Source of the DNA: Methylobacterium radiotolerans JCM 2831
Lineage (GTDB): Bacteria; Pseudomonadota; Alphaproteobacteria; Rhizobiales; Beijerinckiaceae
Assembly: GCF_000019725.1 (NCBI RefSeq)
Contig: NC_010505.1
Span: forward strand, 930,001-994,000
Direction of reading: 5' to 3'
DNA: 64,000 bases
In this document: positions 8,183 to 17,322 of the stretch, in pieces
How the letters are laid out: every line of letters begins with the position of its first letter
Position numbering within the stretch: position 1 is the first letter of the stretch
Translations under genes and position numbers: made by a program
The notes under the pieces: model-generated
Databases searched by the model: none
Seen by the model: only the letters and a program-made list of their open reading frames with translations
Told to the model about the DNA's origin: nothing

Positions 8183-9649
8183 GGCTTTCTCCTCGGCGAA
8201 CGGATCGGCGACCCGCGGCCAGTAGAGGCCGGACCGCTTGGTGTAGGGGATCGCGCCGTAATCCGGCGGGACGGCGCCCGGCGCCGCGACGTAGCGGACC
8301 TCGCTCGCGATCGGCGCGAAGGCGGCGTAGAAGTGCTGCATCGACTTCACCACGACGATCCGCTTGTCGTCGAGGCTCAGGCCGAGGCCCGTGAACGCGT
8401 CGGGCGCGAAGGCCTGCTGGCGCTTGTGGGTGAGCACCACGTGGATCCCGTCCGCCTCCACCCAGGCCGCGGGGCCGAGATGAGCCCGGCCGCCGCTGAG
8501 GCCGGTCTGGCTGTGGTCGTCCGAGAGGCCGCGGACCGTGACGCGCAGGTCCACCGGGTTCCCGGAGGTCACGCCGCACTTGCCGCCGATCCGCAGGGTG
8601 AAGGTCGCCCCGAGGCCGGCCTCGTGGCAGATGCCGACCGCGCCGGGATCCCAGATCAGGCCGAGCGCCACGTCCGCGATGCCCCGCTCGGCGAGGCGGG
8701 CGAGGATCGCGGTGTTGTCGGAGGGGGCGCCCGCGCCGGCATTGTCGGCGAAGTCGGCGAGCACCATCGGGCGCGGGTCGTCGGAAGCGAGGGCGCGGTC
8801 GATCGCCGCGTCGATCGTGTCGCAGCGGCTCGCCGCCTCCTCCCGCATGGCCCAGACGGCGCCGGCCAGCTCGTCGGCCAGCGCCTGCGCCCGGGCGGCA
8901 TCGCCGTCGGCGACGACCAGCATCTTAGCGCCCACATCCGCCACGTCGCCCCAGGGGAAGCCGTGCCCGAATGAGACCGACAGGATCCCGTCGCGCCCCT
9001 CCAGCGCCTCCATCCGGCGCACGAAGCCCGCGACCGGCTCGCGGCTGGTGCGCCACATATTGACGATCCGGCAGTCGGCGTAGGCCATCACCGGCCGGAT
9101 GTCCTTCGACACGGTCCGGACGACCAGCGGATACAGGTCGCGGGCGCGGTCGACGATGTCGGTGTGCGGGTATTCCTTGTAGATCACGATGACGTCGGCG
9201 CTGGTCCGCATCGTCTCGGTGAGGTGGCAGTGGAGATCGAGCTCGACGCCGATCGTGGCGTCCGGGCCGACGACGGCGCGGACCCGCTCCAGGGTGTCGC
9301 CCTCGCAGTCGTCGTACCCCTCGGCCACCATGGCGCCGTGCATGAACAGCAGCACCGCGTCGACCGGCATCGCGGCCTCCAGGTCCTCCAGCAGGGCGTC
9401 GCGCAGCTCCTCGTAGACGCCCCGCAGGGTGATCCCGCCGGGCTGCGCGAAGGTCGAGAGGCTCTCGACGACCGTATGCCCGTCCGCCTCGGCCATCGCG
9501 CGCCAGGCCTTGAGGCCGATATTGCTGAGGCTCGGCGGGTTCCGGCTGCCGTCCCGGCGGGCGTAGTCGGCGTGGAACGCCGACCGTCCGGTGGGCAGCG
9601 GCGCGAAGGTGTTGGTCTCGGTGGCGAGGCCGGCGATGAAGATCTTCAA
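8177..9649 (-). CDS. M81-family metallopeptidase (MlrC-like)
   Basis: A 490-residue protein of the MlrC family, named for the microcystinase that finishes degradation of linear microcystin peptides. The N-terminal GLATETNTFAP, the ELDLHCHLT segment, KEYPHTD, and the FADNAGAGAPSD segment are characteristic. Metal ligands are probably in ELDLHCH and the D/H residues of the latter motif. The gene starts at a TTG (9649) preceded by an AGGA-type site; no better ATG keeps the conserved beginning MKIFIAGLATETNT. It overlaps the M20 gene by 4 bases. The actual substrate here is probably a peptide or amide other than microcystin. Confidence 0.88.
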   Translation of the reverse strand: MKIFIAGLATETNTFAPLPTGRSAFHADYARRDGSRNPPSLSNIGLKAWRAMAEADGHTVVESLSTFAQPGGITLRGVYEELRDALLEDLEAAMPVDAVLLFMHGAMVAEGYDDCEGDTLERVRAVVGPDATIGVELDLHCHLTETMRTSADVIVIYKEYPHTDIVDRARDLYPLVVRTVSKDIRPVMAYADCRIVNMWRTSREPVAGFVRRMEALEGRDGILSVSFGHGFPWGDVADVGAKMLVVADGDAARAQALADELAGAVWAMREEAASRCDTIDAAIDRALASDDPRPMVLADFADNAGAGAPSDNTAILARLAERGIADVALGLIWDPGAVGICHEAGLGATFTLRIGGKCGVTSGNPVDLRVTVRGLSDDHSQTGLSGGRAHLGPAAWVEADGIHVVLTHKRQQAFAPDAFTGLGLSLDDKRIVVVKSMQHFYAAFAPIASEVRYVAAPGAVPPDYGAIPYTKRSGLYWPRVADPFAEEKAR

Positions 9650-9680
9650 GGTCCTGTCCCAATCCGTCCCGGCCGCCGGG

Positions 9681-12038
9681 TCAGGCGGGGCTCGGGGTCA
9701 GCGTGATGACCGTCTCGGTCGCCGCGTCCACGGCCGCGCGGCCGTAGAGCATCGGCACGTAGTCCTGGCGCCCCCAGACCGGGGCCAGGTCGGCGTAGTG
9801 CGGACTTCCCGGGTCTCCCGACTGGCCCGGCACGTTGATGAAGACCGAGCGGTCCCAGTCCCCGACGTCCACGACCATGCGGAACGAGGCGCCGTGGGTG
9901 AGCCGGAACGTGTCGGTCCGGTACTCCGCGTGCATGACCGATGCCGCGGCGCCGCCCACCGGCAGCGGGCCGACGTCCCAGCCGGATCCGGTAGCCAGGG
10001 CCGTCAGCGGATGCGCGAACAGCGCGTGGTGCAGGCGGCCCCAGGACCAGTGCGCCGGGTCGGCGCCCATCCGCTCCCGGCAGGTGCGAAGGCCGGCGCC
10101 GAGGGCGTCGCTGATCAGGCCGGCGCGCGTCGCCGGGTCGAGACCGGTCTCCAGCCGCTCGAGCAGGCTCTGCGTGTCGCCGGGCGGCAGGAGGCGGCGC
10201 GTGCCGGCATCGGGCACGAGCGCCGCGAGCAGGGCCGGGCGCAGGTGCCGGACCCAGACCACCTCGATGAGGGCGGCCGCCGCGGAGCCGTGGTGCAGCG
10301 CGCCGTCGAACGCGGCCAGCACGGCCCGGGCCGCGGCGGCGTCGGGATCGTCCGCCGCCGGCAGGGCGCGCACCAGGTCGGCCAGCCGCCGGGCCGGCTC
10401 GGAGACCACGTCGCCCTGGAGCGCCCGCGAATCCGCGAGGCTGTGCCGGTCCTGCCCGCCGAGGACGGCCCGGATGCGGCGGGCCCGCCAGGGCTCGGCC
10501 CACTCGAACCCGACCCTCCGGTCCTCCGCGGGATAGTCCGGCGGCAGGTTCATCTCGTTGGCGGTGGCGAGCCAGCCCGCTTCCGGATCGACGCTCCGGG
10601 GCAGGGCGCCGGGATCGTGGAAGCCGGTCCAGTCGTACCGCCCGTCGCCCGGCACCGGCAGCAACCCGTCATGGCCGGGCCGCACCGGCGCCTTGCCGGC
10701 CATGAACCACGCGATCCGCCCCGCCGCGTCGGCGTAGAGCTGGTTCACCGAGGGCGCCGACCAGTGGCGCAGGGCCTCGCCGAAGGCCTCGGGCGTCGTG
10801 GCGCCGAGATAGGCGAGGCTGCCGAGATAGGCGGCAGCGCCGGGCTCCGTCCAGACGGTCCGCAGCGCGAAGGCGCGGCCCCTCTCCTCGCGGAGGACCG
10901 GCCCGTGCCGGGTGAAGCCGAGGATCACGGTCTCGTCCGGCCCGCCGCGCACCGGGATCCGCTCCGCGACGCGCGCGATCGGTTCCCAACCGTCGCCGGA
11001 GCGGTAGCGGTCGGGATCGGCCGGGTCGGTCTCGCAGACGAACAGGTCCTCCTGATCGATCGGCGCAATGGTGAGGCTGAAGGCGGCGTGGCCGTTATGG
11101 CCGATGGAGATGCCGGGCAGGGCCGGCTCGCCGGCCCCGATCACGTCGAGTCCCGGCGCGGTGAGGTGGACGGCGTAGCGCAGCGAGGGCTGCAGGTAGA
11201 CCCGGTGCGGGTCGCTCGCCAGGATCGGCCGGCCGGTGGCGGTGCGGGCTGGCCCGACCACCCAGTTGTTCGAGCCCTCGGCCGGCTCCTTCGGCGCGCT
11301 GCGGGGACCGCGCGTGACGGCCCCGTGCGCGTCGACCCTCGACCAGTCCCAGGCCTCCGCGCGGGTCGCCGCCACCCGGTCCGGGCCGAACCCGACCGGC
11401 GCGGTGGCGAGACGGAAGGCATCGAGGAGGTCGTCCGGCCAGTCGGCGGCGTCGAGGCCGTCCGGGACGACCGGCTCATGGGGCGGGCTGATCCGCTTGC
11501 GCAGATCGTCCGTGGCGAGCCCGTCCGCCGGGCTGCGACCGCGGGCGAGGACCCGCGCGCGGGCGACCTCGGACAGGACGTTGCGGATCAGCGCGTGGCT
11601 GCGGATGCGCACCACGTCCTCCGGCTGCCACAGGGCCGGGCGCGTGCCCGTCAGGGCGAATTCCGGCGGACGCAGGTCGGGCCGCGCCTCGGCGAGGGCG
11701 ACGTAGGCGTTGATCCCCGACACGAAGGCGGCGACGATGGCCCGCGTGTCCTGCGGCCCGTAGGCCGCCCACTCGGCCGCCATGTCGCCGCGGTAGAGGA
11801 ACAGCCGGGCGGCCCGGTCCTGGGCGAGGTAGCCCGGTCCGAAATCCGCCGCCAGCAGGCCGAGCCCGCGCTTGCGCCACAGGTCGAGCTGCCAGAGCCG
11901 GTCCCGCGCCGCGTTGAACCCCTGCGCGCGGAAGGCGTCGAGCGCGGTGCCGGCGCGGATATGCGCCAGCCCCCAGCGGTCGACGCGGATCTCCACCGGC
12001 CCGTCGAGGCCGGGGAGAGCGTAGGTCGCCACGCTCAC
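9681..12038 (-). CDS. Penicillin acylase-family Ntn hydrolase
   Basis: About 785 residues. The family cleaves amide bonds of beta-lactams, N-acyl amino acids or acyl-homoserine lactones after self-processing to alpha and beta chains. The processing site G255|S256 is seen in EGSNNWVVG, with S256 becoming the N-terminal nucleophile; the DPHRVYLQPSL and ISIGHNGHAAFS segments of the family follow. The usual N-terminal signal peptide is absent, so the enzyme is probably cytoplasmic. The GTG at 12038 overlaps the TGA of the ThDP gene (GTGA); a GTG at 12032 is also possible. It stops 31 bp before the M81 gene. Confidence 0.87.
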   Translation of the reverse strand: MSVATYALPGLDGPVEIRVDRWGLAHIRAGTALDAFRAQGFNAARDRLWQLDLWRKRGLGLLAADFGPGYLAQDRAARLFLYRGDMAAEWAAYGPQDTRAIVAAFVSGINAYVALAEARPDLRPPEFALTGTRPALWQPEDVVRIRSHALIRNVLSEVARARVLARGRSPADGLATDDLRKRISPPHEPVVPDGLDAADWPDDLLDAFRLATAPVGFGPDRVAATRAEAWDWSRVDAHGAVTRGPRSAPKEPAEGSNNWVVGPARTATGRPILASDPHRVYLQPSLRYAVHLTAPGLDVIGAGEPALPGISIGHNGHAAFSLTIAPIDQEDLFVCETDPADPDRYRSGDGWEPIARVAERIPVRGGPDETVILGFTRHGPVLREERGRAFALRTVWTEPGAAAYLGSLAYLGATTPEAFGEALRHWSAPSVNQLYADAAGRIAWFMAGKAPVRPGHDGLLPVPGDGRYDWTGFHDPGALPRSVDPEAGWLATANEMNLPPDYPAEDRRVGFEWAEPWRARRIRAVLGGQDRHSLADSRALQGDVVSEPARRLADLVRALPAADDPDAAAARAVLAAFDGALHHGSAAAALIEVVWVRHLRPALLAALVPDAGTRRLLPPGDTQSLLERLETGLDPATRAGLISDALGAGLRTCRERMGADPAHWSWGRLHHALFAHPLTALATGSGWDVGPLPVGGAAASVMHAEYRTDTFRLTHGASFRMVVDVGDWDRSVFINVPGQSGDPGSPHYADLAPVWGRQDYVPMLYGRAAVDAATETVITLTPSPA

Positions 12039-13603
12039 AGAGCCACTTCGATGAGGTGCGGTCCCGGGTTGGCCAGCGCGTGCTGGAACGCCTCGATGAA
12101 GTCGGGCAGGGTCTCGACCCGCCGCCCCGCGACGCCGAAGCCGCGGGCGAGGCTCACCCAATCCACGGCCGGATCGTCGAGGCTCAGCATGCCCAGCGCC
12201 TTCGGGCCGGGATTGAGCGCGCCGACATTGGTGAGTTCCGCCCGCAGGATCGCGTAGGAGCGGTTCGACCAGACGAGCGTCACCACGTCGAGGTGCTCGC
12301 GCGCCTGGGTCCAGAGCGCCTGCACCGTGTAGAGCCCGCTGCCATCGGCCTGCAGGTTGATGACCTTGCGGTCGGGGCAGGCCACGGCCGCGCCGGTCGC
12401 CATCGGGATGCCGAGGCCGATCGAGCCGCCGCTGAGCTGGAGCCAGGTGTGGGGCGCGGCGTCCCGGGTCAGGGCGAAGAAATTGCGGCCCGTGGTGATC
12501 GACTCGTCGCAGATCACCGCGCCCTCGGGGATCAGCGCGCCGAGCACCTGCCCGATCGTGTCCTGGTCGAGGGGACCGGAGGTCGGGAGCTTCGGCCGCG
12601 GCCCGACAGCGACCGGCTCGGCGGGCGGGGCCGCGACGGCCTCGGCGAGCCGCTCCAGGGCGTCGATCTGGTCCTCCTCGGGCGTGGCCAGCGTGATCGT
12701 GGTGCTGCCCTCCGGCGCCAGCAGGCTCGGCTTGCCCGGGTAGGCGAAGAAGCCGACCGGCGGGGTCGCGCCGATCAGGACGATGTGGCGGAAGTCCTTG
12801 AGCGCCGCGATCCCCTGGTCGATCGGGTAGGGGAGGCGCTCGATCGGCACGGTGCCGGCGCCGCGGTCGATCCGGGCGTTCGAGGTCATCGCCATCAGCC
12901 GGGCGCCGGTCTTGCGGGCGATCCGGTCGGCGATCACCCGGCCCTCGCCGCGCACGGCCCGGTCGCCGAGATGCAGGAGCACGGGCTCGCCGCTCTGCAG
13001 GGCCCGCACGGCCGCCGCGATCGCGTCGTCGCTCGCCCGCGCCCGCTCGGGGATCGGCGGCACCGGCTCGGGGCCGGTGCCGGGATCCCAGGCGGTGTTG
13101 GCCGGCAGGATCAGGGTCGCGACCTGACCCGGGGCGGTGCGGGCGGCCGCGATGGCGGCGGCGCCGTCGGAGCCGATCTCGGTCGCGCTCATGCCGGTCC
13201 GCACCCAGGAGGACATCGGGTGGGCCAGCCCCTCGATGTCCGAGGTGAGCGGCGCGTTGTACTCCCGGTGGTAGGTCGCGTGCTCGCCGACGATGTTGAC
13301 GACGGGCGTGCGCGCCTTCTTGGCGTTGTGGAGGTTGGCCAGCCCGTTGGCGAGGCCGGGCCCGAGATGGAGCAGGGTCGAGGCCGGCTTGTCGGCCATG
13401 CGGGCGTAGCCGTCGGCGGCGCCGGTCGCCCCGCCCTCGAACAGGAACAGGACGCAGCGCATGCCCTCGACGCGGTCGAGGGCGGCGACGAAGTGCATCT
13501 CGGAGGTGCCGGGATTGGTGAAGCAGACCTCGACGCCGCCCTCCACCAGGGTCCGGACCAAGCTCTCGGCCCCGTTCATGGCGCGCGGCGTCTCGTCGGT
13601 CAC
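12035..13603 (-). CDS. Thiamine diphosphate-dependent enzyme (acetolactate synthase large-subunit-like)
   Basis: A 522-residue ThDP enzyme with the three-domain layout of the acetolactate synthase/benzoylformate decarboxylase superfamily. E56 in LFLFEGGATG is the likely cofactor-activating Glu; the C-terminal Mg-ThDP motif starts at QADGSGLY and ends near WSNRSYAIL. No ilvN-like small subunit gene is adjacent, and the gene leads an amide-hydrolysis operon, so a 2-oxo acid decarboxylase or carboligase role is more likely than branched-chain amino acid synthesis. The GTG at 13603 has AAGGAGA (13611-13617) at good spacing. Confidence 0.82.
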   Translation of the reverse strand: MTDETPRAMNGAESLVRTLVEGGVEVCFTNPGTSEMHFVAALDRVEGMRCVLFLFEGGATGAADGYARMADKPASTLLHLGPGLANGLANLHNAKKARTPVVNIVGEHATYHREYNAPLTSDIEGLAHPMSSWVRTGMSATEIGSDGAAAIAAARTAPGQVATLILPANTAWDPGTGPEPVPPIPERARASDDAIAAAVRALQSGEPVLLHLGDRAVRGEGRVIADRIARKTGARLMAMTSNARIDRGAGTVPIERLPYPIDQGIAALKDFRHIVLIGATPPVGFFAYPGKPSLLAPEGSTTITLATPEEDQIDALERLAEAVAAPPAEPVAVGPRPKLPTSGPLDQDTIGQVLGALIPEGAVICDESITTGRNFFALTRDAAPHTWLQLSGGSIGLGIPMATGAAVACPDRKVINLQADGSGLYTVQALWTQAREHLDVVTLVWSNRSYAILRAELTNVGALNPGPKALGMLSLDDPAVDWVSLARGFGVAGRRVETLPDFIEAFQHALANPGPHLIEVAL

Positions 13604-13644
13604 GGGCGTCTCCTTCAGGGGCCGGCCGTCCCGGCTGGCGACTC

Positions 13645-13660
13645 GCATTTTGTATTATCG
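13645..13660. promoter_or_regulatory. AT-rich element in the divergent promoter
   Basis: GCATTTTGTATTATCG lies between the leftward ThDP operon and the rightward binding-protein gene. Its first eight bases are identical to those of the element at 5255 before the first amidase gene. In such GC-rich DNA, the recurrence suggests a shared operator or promoter element. Confidence 0.3.
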
Positions 13661-13788
13661 TGACGCAGCCGGCGCCACGCGCAAGAGGCGACGTCCGGCA
13701 TCTTCTGTTCGCCGAACGCAGGGCCTAAGCCTGGGCGTGGCGCGGGAATTGCGGTTGGCGCGCCGCAACTTCGACGATTGGGATCCGG

Positions 13789-15390
13789 ATGACATTTCGC
13801 CGCCTGATTGCCGCCGCCCTGGCGGGTACCGTGGCCCTGACGGGGTCGGCCAGCGCCGAGAGCGTCCTGCGCATCGCCATGACGGCGAGCGACATCCCCA
13901 CCACGACGGGCATGCCCAACAACGGCTTCGAGGGGATGCGCTTCCTCGGCTACCCGATCTTCGAGGGGCTGGTGCAGTGGGACCTCAAGAGCACCACCAA
14001 GCTCGCCGGCATCATCCCGGCGCTGGCCGAGCGCTGGGAGCAGGATCCGAACGACAAGGCGGTGTGGACCTTCCACCTGCGCCAGGGCGTGAAGTTCCAC
14101 GACGGGACGCCGTTCAACGCCGACGCGGTGATCTGGAACCTCGACCGCTACTTCAAGAACGACAGCCCGCAGTTCGAGCCGCAGGGCGCCGGCATCTCCC
14201 GGGCCCGGGCGCCGCTGGTCGGGAGTTACAAGAAGGTCGACGATTCGACCGTGCAGATCACCACCACCCAGGTCGCCTCGTACTTCCCCTACATGGTGGT
14301 CTACCTGCTCTTCACCTCGCCCGCCTCCTTCGAGAAGGCCGGGCGCGACTGGAGCAAGGTCGCGGCGCTGCCGGCGGCCGGCACGGGCCCGTTCAGGATC
14401 ACCCGCGTGGCCCCGCGGGAGGCGGTCGATCTCGCCAAGTTCGACGGCTACTGGGATCCGAACCGGATGGCCAAGGTCGACAAGGTCCGGCTGCTGCCGA
14501 TCCCGGAGGCGAATGCCCGCGTCGCCGCCCTGCGGGCCGGCCAGGTCGACTGGATCGAGGTGCCGGCGCCCGACGCGATCCCGTCGCTGAAGCAGGCGGG
14601 CTTCACCATCACCACGGGCTCGTACCCGCACGTCTGGCCCTACTTCTTCAACATGGGCGCCAAGGACAGCCCGCTGAAGGATGTGCGCGTCCGGCAGGGC
14701 CTGAACTACTGCATCGACCGGGCCGGCATCGTCGAGCTCCTCAACGGCACCGCCGAGCCGGCGAGCGGCTGGCTGAACGACAAGGACCCGAATTTCGGCA
14801 GCCCGAAGAATCGCTACACCTTCGACGCCGCCAAGGGGAAGGCGCTGCTCGCCGAGGCCGGCTACACCGACAAGAAGCCGCTGAGCCTCAAGGTGATGAT
14901 CTCCTCCTCCGGCTCGGGGCAGATGCTGCCGATGCCGATGAACGAGTACCTGCAGGAGAACCTGAAGCAGGCCTGCAACGTCGATCTCACCTTCAACGTG
15001 GTCGAGTGGCAGGTCCTCCTGAACGCCGGCCGGGCTCTCCCCGACGCCCCGAGCCTCCAGGGCGCGATGGCGCTCAACGTCTCCTCGCCCTCGTCGGACG
15101 CCGCCGTGATGGCGCGCTACTTCGCGGGCGACCGGTTCCCGCCGAACGGCTTCAACTTCCCCACCTGGAAGGACGACCAGTTCGACGCCGCCCTCAAGGC
15201 GCTCGCCGAGACCACCGACGCGAAGGTGATCGACGCGCAGACCAAGGCCGCCCACGAGCGCCTCGTGGACGATCCGCCGTGGCTGTTCGTCGTCCACGAC
15301 CTCAATCCCCGCGGGATGTCCAAGAAGGTCCAGGGATTCGTCTCGCCGCAATCCTGGTTCGTCGACCTCACCCTCGTCAGCGTGCAGTAG
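13789..15390 (+). CDS. ABC transporter substrate-binding protein, family 5 (DppA/OppA-like)
   Basis: A 533-residue periplasmic binding protein of the peptide/opine/nickel type. The N-terminus is a signal peptide (basic MTFRR, hydrophobic core, probable cleavage after ASA near residue 23). The family features FEGLVQWD, the WTFHLRQGVKFHDGTPFNADAV region and a late LFVVHDLNPRG are present. It should capture a peptide or amide outside the inner membrane, yet no permease or ATPase gene lies in the cluster, so it must borrow a transporter encoded elsewhere. It is 5 bp from the downstream amidase and divergent from the ThDP operon. Confidence 0.9.
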   Translation: MTFRRLIAAALAGTVALTGSASAESVLRIAMTASDIPTTTGMPNNGFEGMRFLGYPIFEGLVQWDLKSTTKLAGIIPALAERWEQDPNDKAVWTFHLRQGVKFHDGTPFNADAVIWNLDRYFKNDSPQFEPQGAGISRARAPLVGSYKKVDDSTVQITTTQVASYFPYMVVYLLFTSPASFEKAGRDWSKVAALPAAGTGPFRITRVAPREAVDLAKFDGYWDPNRMAKVDKVRLLPIPEANARVAALRAGQVDWIEVPAPDAIPSLKQAGFTITTGSYPHVWPYFFNMGAKDSPLKDVRVRQGLNYCIDRAGIVELLNGTAEPASGWLNDKDPNFGSPKNRYTFDAAKGKALLAEAGYTDKKPLSLKVMISSSGSGQMLPMPMNEYLQENLKQACNVDLTFNVVEWQVLLNAGRALPDAPSLQGAMALNVSSPSSDAAVMARYFAGDRFPPNGFNFPTWKDDQFDAALKALAETTDAKVIDAQTKAAHERLVDDPPWLFVVHDLNPRGMSKKVQGFVSPQSWFVDLTLVSVQ

Positions 15391-15395
15391 AACCC

Positions 15396-16787
15396 ATGTC
15401 CGACATCGATCCCGTACACGCCTCCGCGGCCGAGCTCGCCCGGTCGCTCCAGGCGCGGACCCTCTCGCCGGTCGACGCCGTCGAGGCCCTCCTCGGCCGG
15501 ATCGAGCGGCTGGAGCCGAGGCTCCAGGCCTTCACGGAGGTCTTCGCCGCCGACGCCCGCCTCGCCGCCGAGGGGGCCGACCGGGCGATCCGGTCGGGCC
15601 ACGCCGTGGGGCCGCTCCACGGCGTCCCCGTCGTGCTCAAGGACCTGATCGACCTGGAGGGCCGGATCACCATGGGCGGCTCGGCCGCCCACCGGGCGCG
15701 CCGGGCCGAGCGCACCGCGACGATCGCCCGGCGCCTCATCGGCCAGGGCATGATCGTGCTCGGCAAGACCCACACGGTCGAGTTCGCCTACGGCGGCTGG
15801 GGCACGAACCAGCATCTCGGCACGCCGTGGAATCCCTGGGATCCGGAGACGCCGCGCACCCCCGGCGGGTCGAGCAGCGGCACCGGCGTGTCGGTGGCGG
15901 CCCGGATGGCGCCCTGGGGCATCGGCACCGACACCGGCGGCTCGGTGCGCCTGCCGGCCTCGTTCTGCGGGCTGACGGGCCTCAAGGTGACGGTCGGGCG
16001 CGTCTCGACCTGGGGGATCGTGCCGCTCTCGATGACCCTCGACACGCCCGGGCCGCTGGCCCGCACCGTGGAGGACACCGCGCTGCTCTACGAGGCGATC
16101 TCCGGCCCCGATCCCCGCGATCCGACGACCCGCGGGGTGGCGCCGGACGCGCCCTGGCCGGCGCTGAACCGCGGAGTCCGCGGCCTGCGCCTCGGCCGGA
16201 TGCCGGACCCGGAGCGGGACGGGGTCGCCCCCGACATGCTGGCCGCCTACGACGCGGCCCTCGACCTCCTGGCCGGTCAGGGCGCCGAGATCGTCGACGT
16301 CGCCCTGCCGTTCCGCTTCAGCGACTGCGTGGCCATGAGCCAGATCACCAACGCGGAGGCCTACTTCGTCAACGGGACCCTGGCGGAGGATCCCTCCGCA
16401 GAGCTCGGCGACGCCGTCCGGGCGCGGATCCTGGCCGGCGCGAACGTCTCGGCCCAGGAGTATCTCGGCACGCTCCACCGCCGGGCCGCGATGAAGCAGC
16501 AGTACGACGCCGCCCTCGCGGGCATCGACGCCCTCCTGACGCCGACCACGGAGAGCGCGGCCGTCGCGCTCGACGCCGTCGACGAGGCGCACCTGCCGTC
16601 GCGCTTCACCCGGTTCGGCAACCTGCTCGACCTCTGCGCCCTGGCGCTGCCGAACGGCTTCACCGCGTCCGGGCTGCCGCTCTCGCTGCAGATCGTCTGC
16701 CGCGGCTACGAGGAGACGACGGCCCTGCGGATCGGACAGGCCTACCAGAGGGTGACGGACTGGCACCTGCGTCGGCCCCCGGTCTGA
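15396..16787 (+). CDS. Amidase-signature family hydrolase
   Basis: A 463-residue amidase-signature enzyme with the full canonical triad: K82 (VVLKDL), cis-Ser S160 in PGGSSSG and nucleophile S183 in GTDTGGSVR. It is cytoplasmic by lack of a signal. The ATG at 15396 lies 5 bp after the stop of the binding-protein gene, so the two are cotranscribed; the amidase probably acts on what the binding protein delivers. It is a distinct paralog of the amidase at 5352, which has DIAGS instead of DTGGS. No GatB/GatC partners are visible. Confidence 0.9.
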   Translation: MSDIDPVHASAAELARSLQARTLSPVDAVEALLGRIERLEPRLQAFTEVFAADARLAAEGADRAIRSGHAVGPLHGVPVVLKDLIDLEGRITMGGSAAHRARRAERTATIARRLIGQGMIVLGKTHTVEFAYGGWGTNQHLGTPWNPWDPETPRTPGGSSSGTGVSVAARMAPWGIGTDTGGSVRLPASFCGLTGLKVTVGRVSTWGIVPLSMTLDTPGPLARTVEDTALLYEAISGPDPRDPTTRGVAPDAPWPALNRGVRGLRLGRMPDPERDGVAPDMLAAYDAALDLLAGQGAEIVDVALPFRFSDCVAMSQITNAEAYFVNGTLAEDPSAELGDAVRARILAGANVSAQEYLGTLHRRAAMKQQYDAALAGIDALLTPTTESAAVALDAVDEAHLPSRFTRFGNLLDLCALALPNGFTASGLPLSLQIVCRGYEETTALRIGQAYQRVTDWHLRRPPV

Positions 16788-16846
16788 GACTCGCGAGGCT
16801 CTCGCCTCCGGCGTCCGCCGATGGTGAGGCGGGATCCGCGGTCCCG

Positions 16847-17134
16847 TCACGCCCGCCAGAAGGTCAACAGCCACCAGATGCCCGTCAGTGCGGACCAGAT
16901 CGATCGCACCGCTCTGACGATTTCGTTGATCCTGAAGTACTCCATGAGGAAGGCGCCGAGGAAGACACCATAGAGGGCGGCAACAACCGTGGCCGTGGCC
17001 GACGAGAGGATCCCGAGCCCCCAGACCGCGGCGGCGACGGCGAGGCCGAAGGCGCACAGACCGAAGGCGAGGAAGACCGGATGCTTCGCGCACCACGCCG
17101 CCACCCGGCCGTTCTCTGCTGACGAGTGTTGCAT
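16847..17134 (-). CDS. Small membrane protein (95 aa)
   Basis: A 95-residue protein with two strong hydrophobic segments (about residues 19-38 and 44-65) and a third weaker one near the C-terminus (IWSALTGIWWLLTFW). The N-terminus is polar. The ATG at 17134 is preceded by GAGGTGGG at a suitable distance. It is convergent with the amidase at 15396. No family recognised; the size and topology suggest a small inner-membrane accessory protein. Confidence 0.65.
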   Translation of the reverse strand: MQHSSAENGRVAAWCAKHPVFLAFGLCAFGLAVAAAVWGLGILSSATATVVAALYGVFLGAFLMEYFRINEIVRAVRSIWSALTGIWWLLTFWRA

Positions 17135-17322
17135 GGGCCCACCTCGAATCGATGACTGACATCGATCCTACGGGCCGCGACTTCCGGCCATCGTGAGGAC
17201 GCGCACAGGACCGGCGCAGGTCCTGCGGTTGATCCACGTCCAGGGTGCGGCGGCGCCGGAACGCGTCGCGCCCCGCGCCGGAACGAGGCCGCGTCAGGCC
17301 GTGCCGCCGGGGGCTCGGCCGA

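Noticed and set aside
9591..12257. 888-codon rightward frame opposite the penicillin-acylase gene
   Set aside because: High-GC antisense shadow with Arg/Gly/Pro-rich composition and no recognisable domain.
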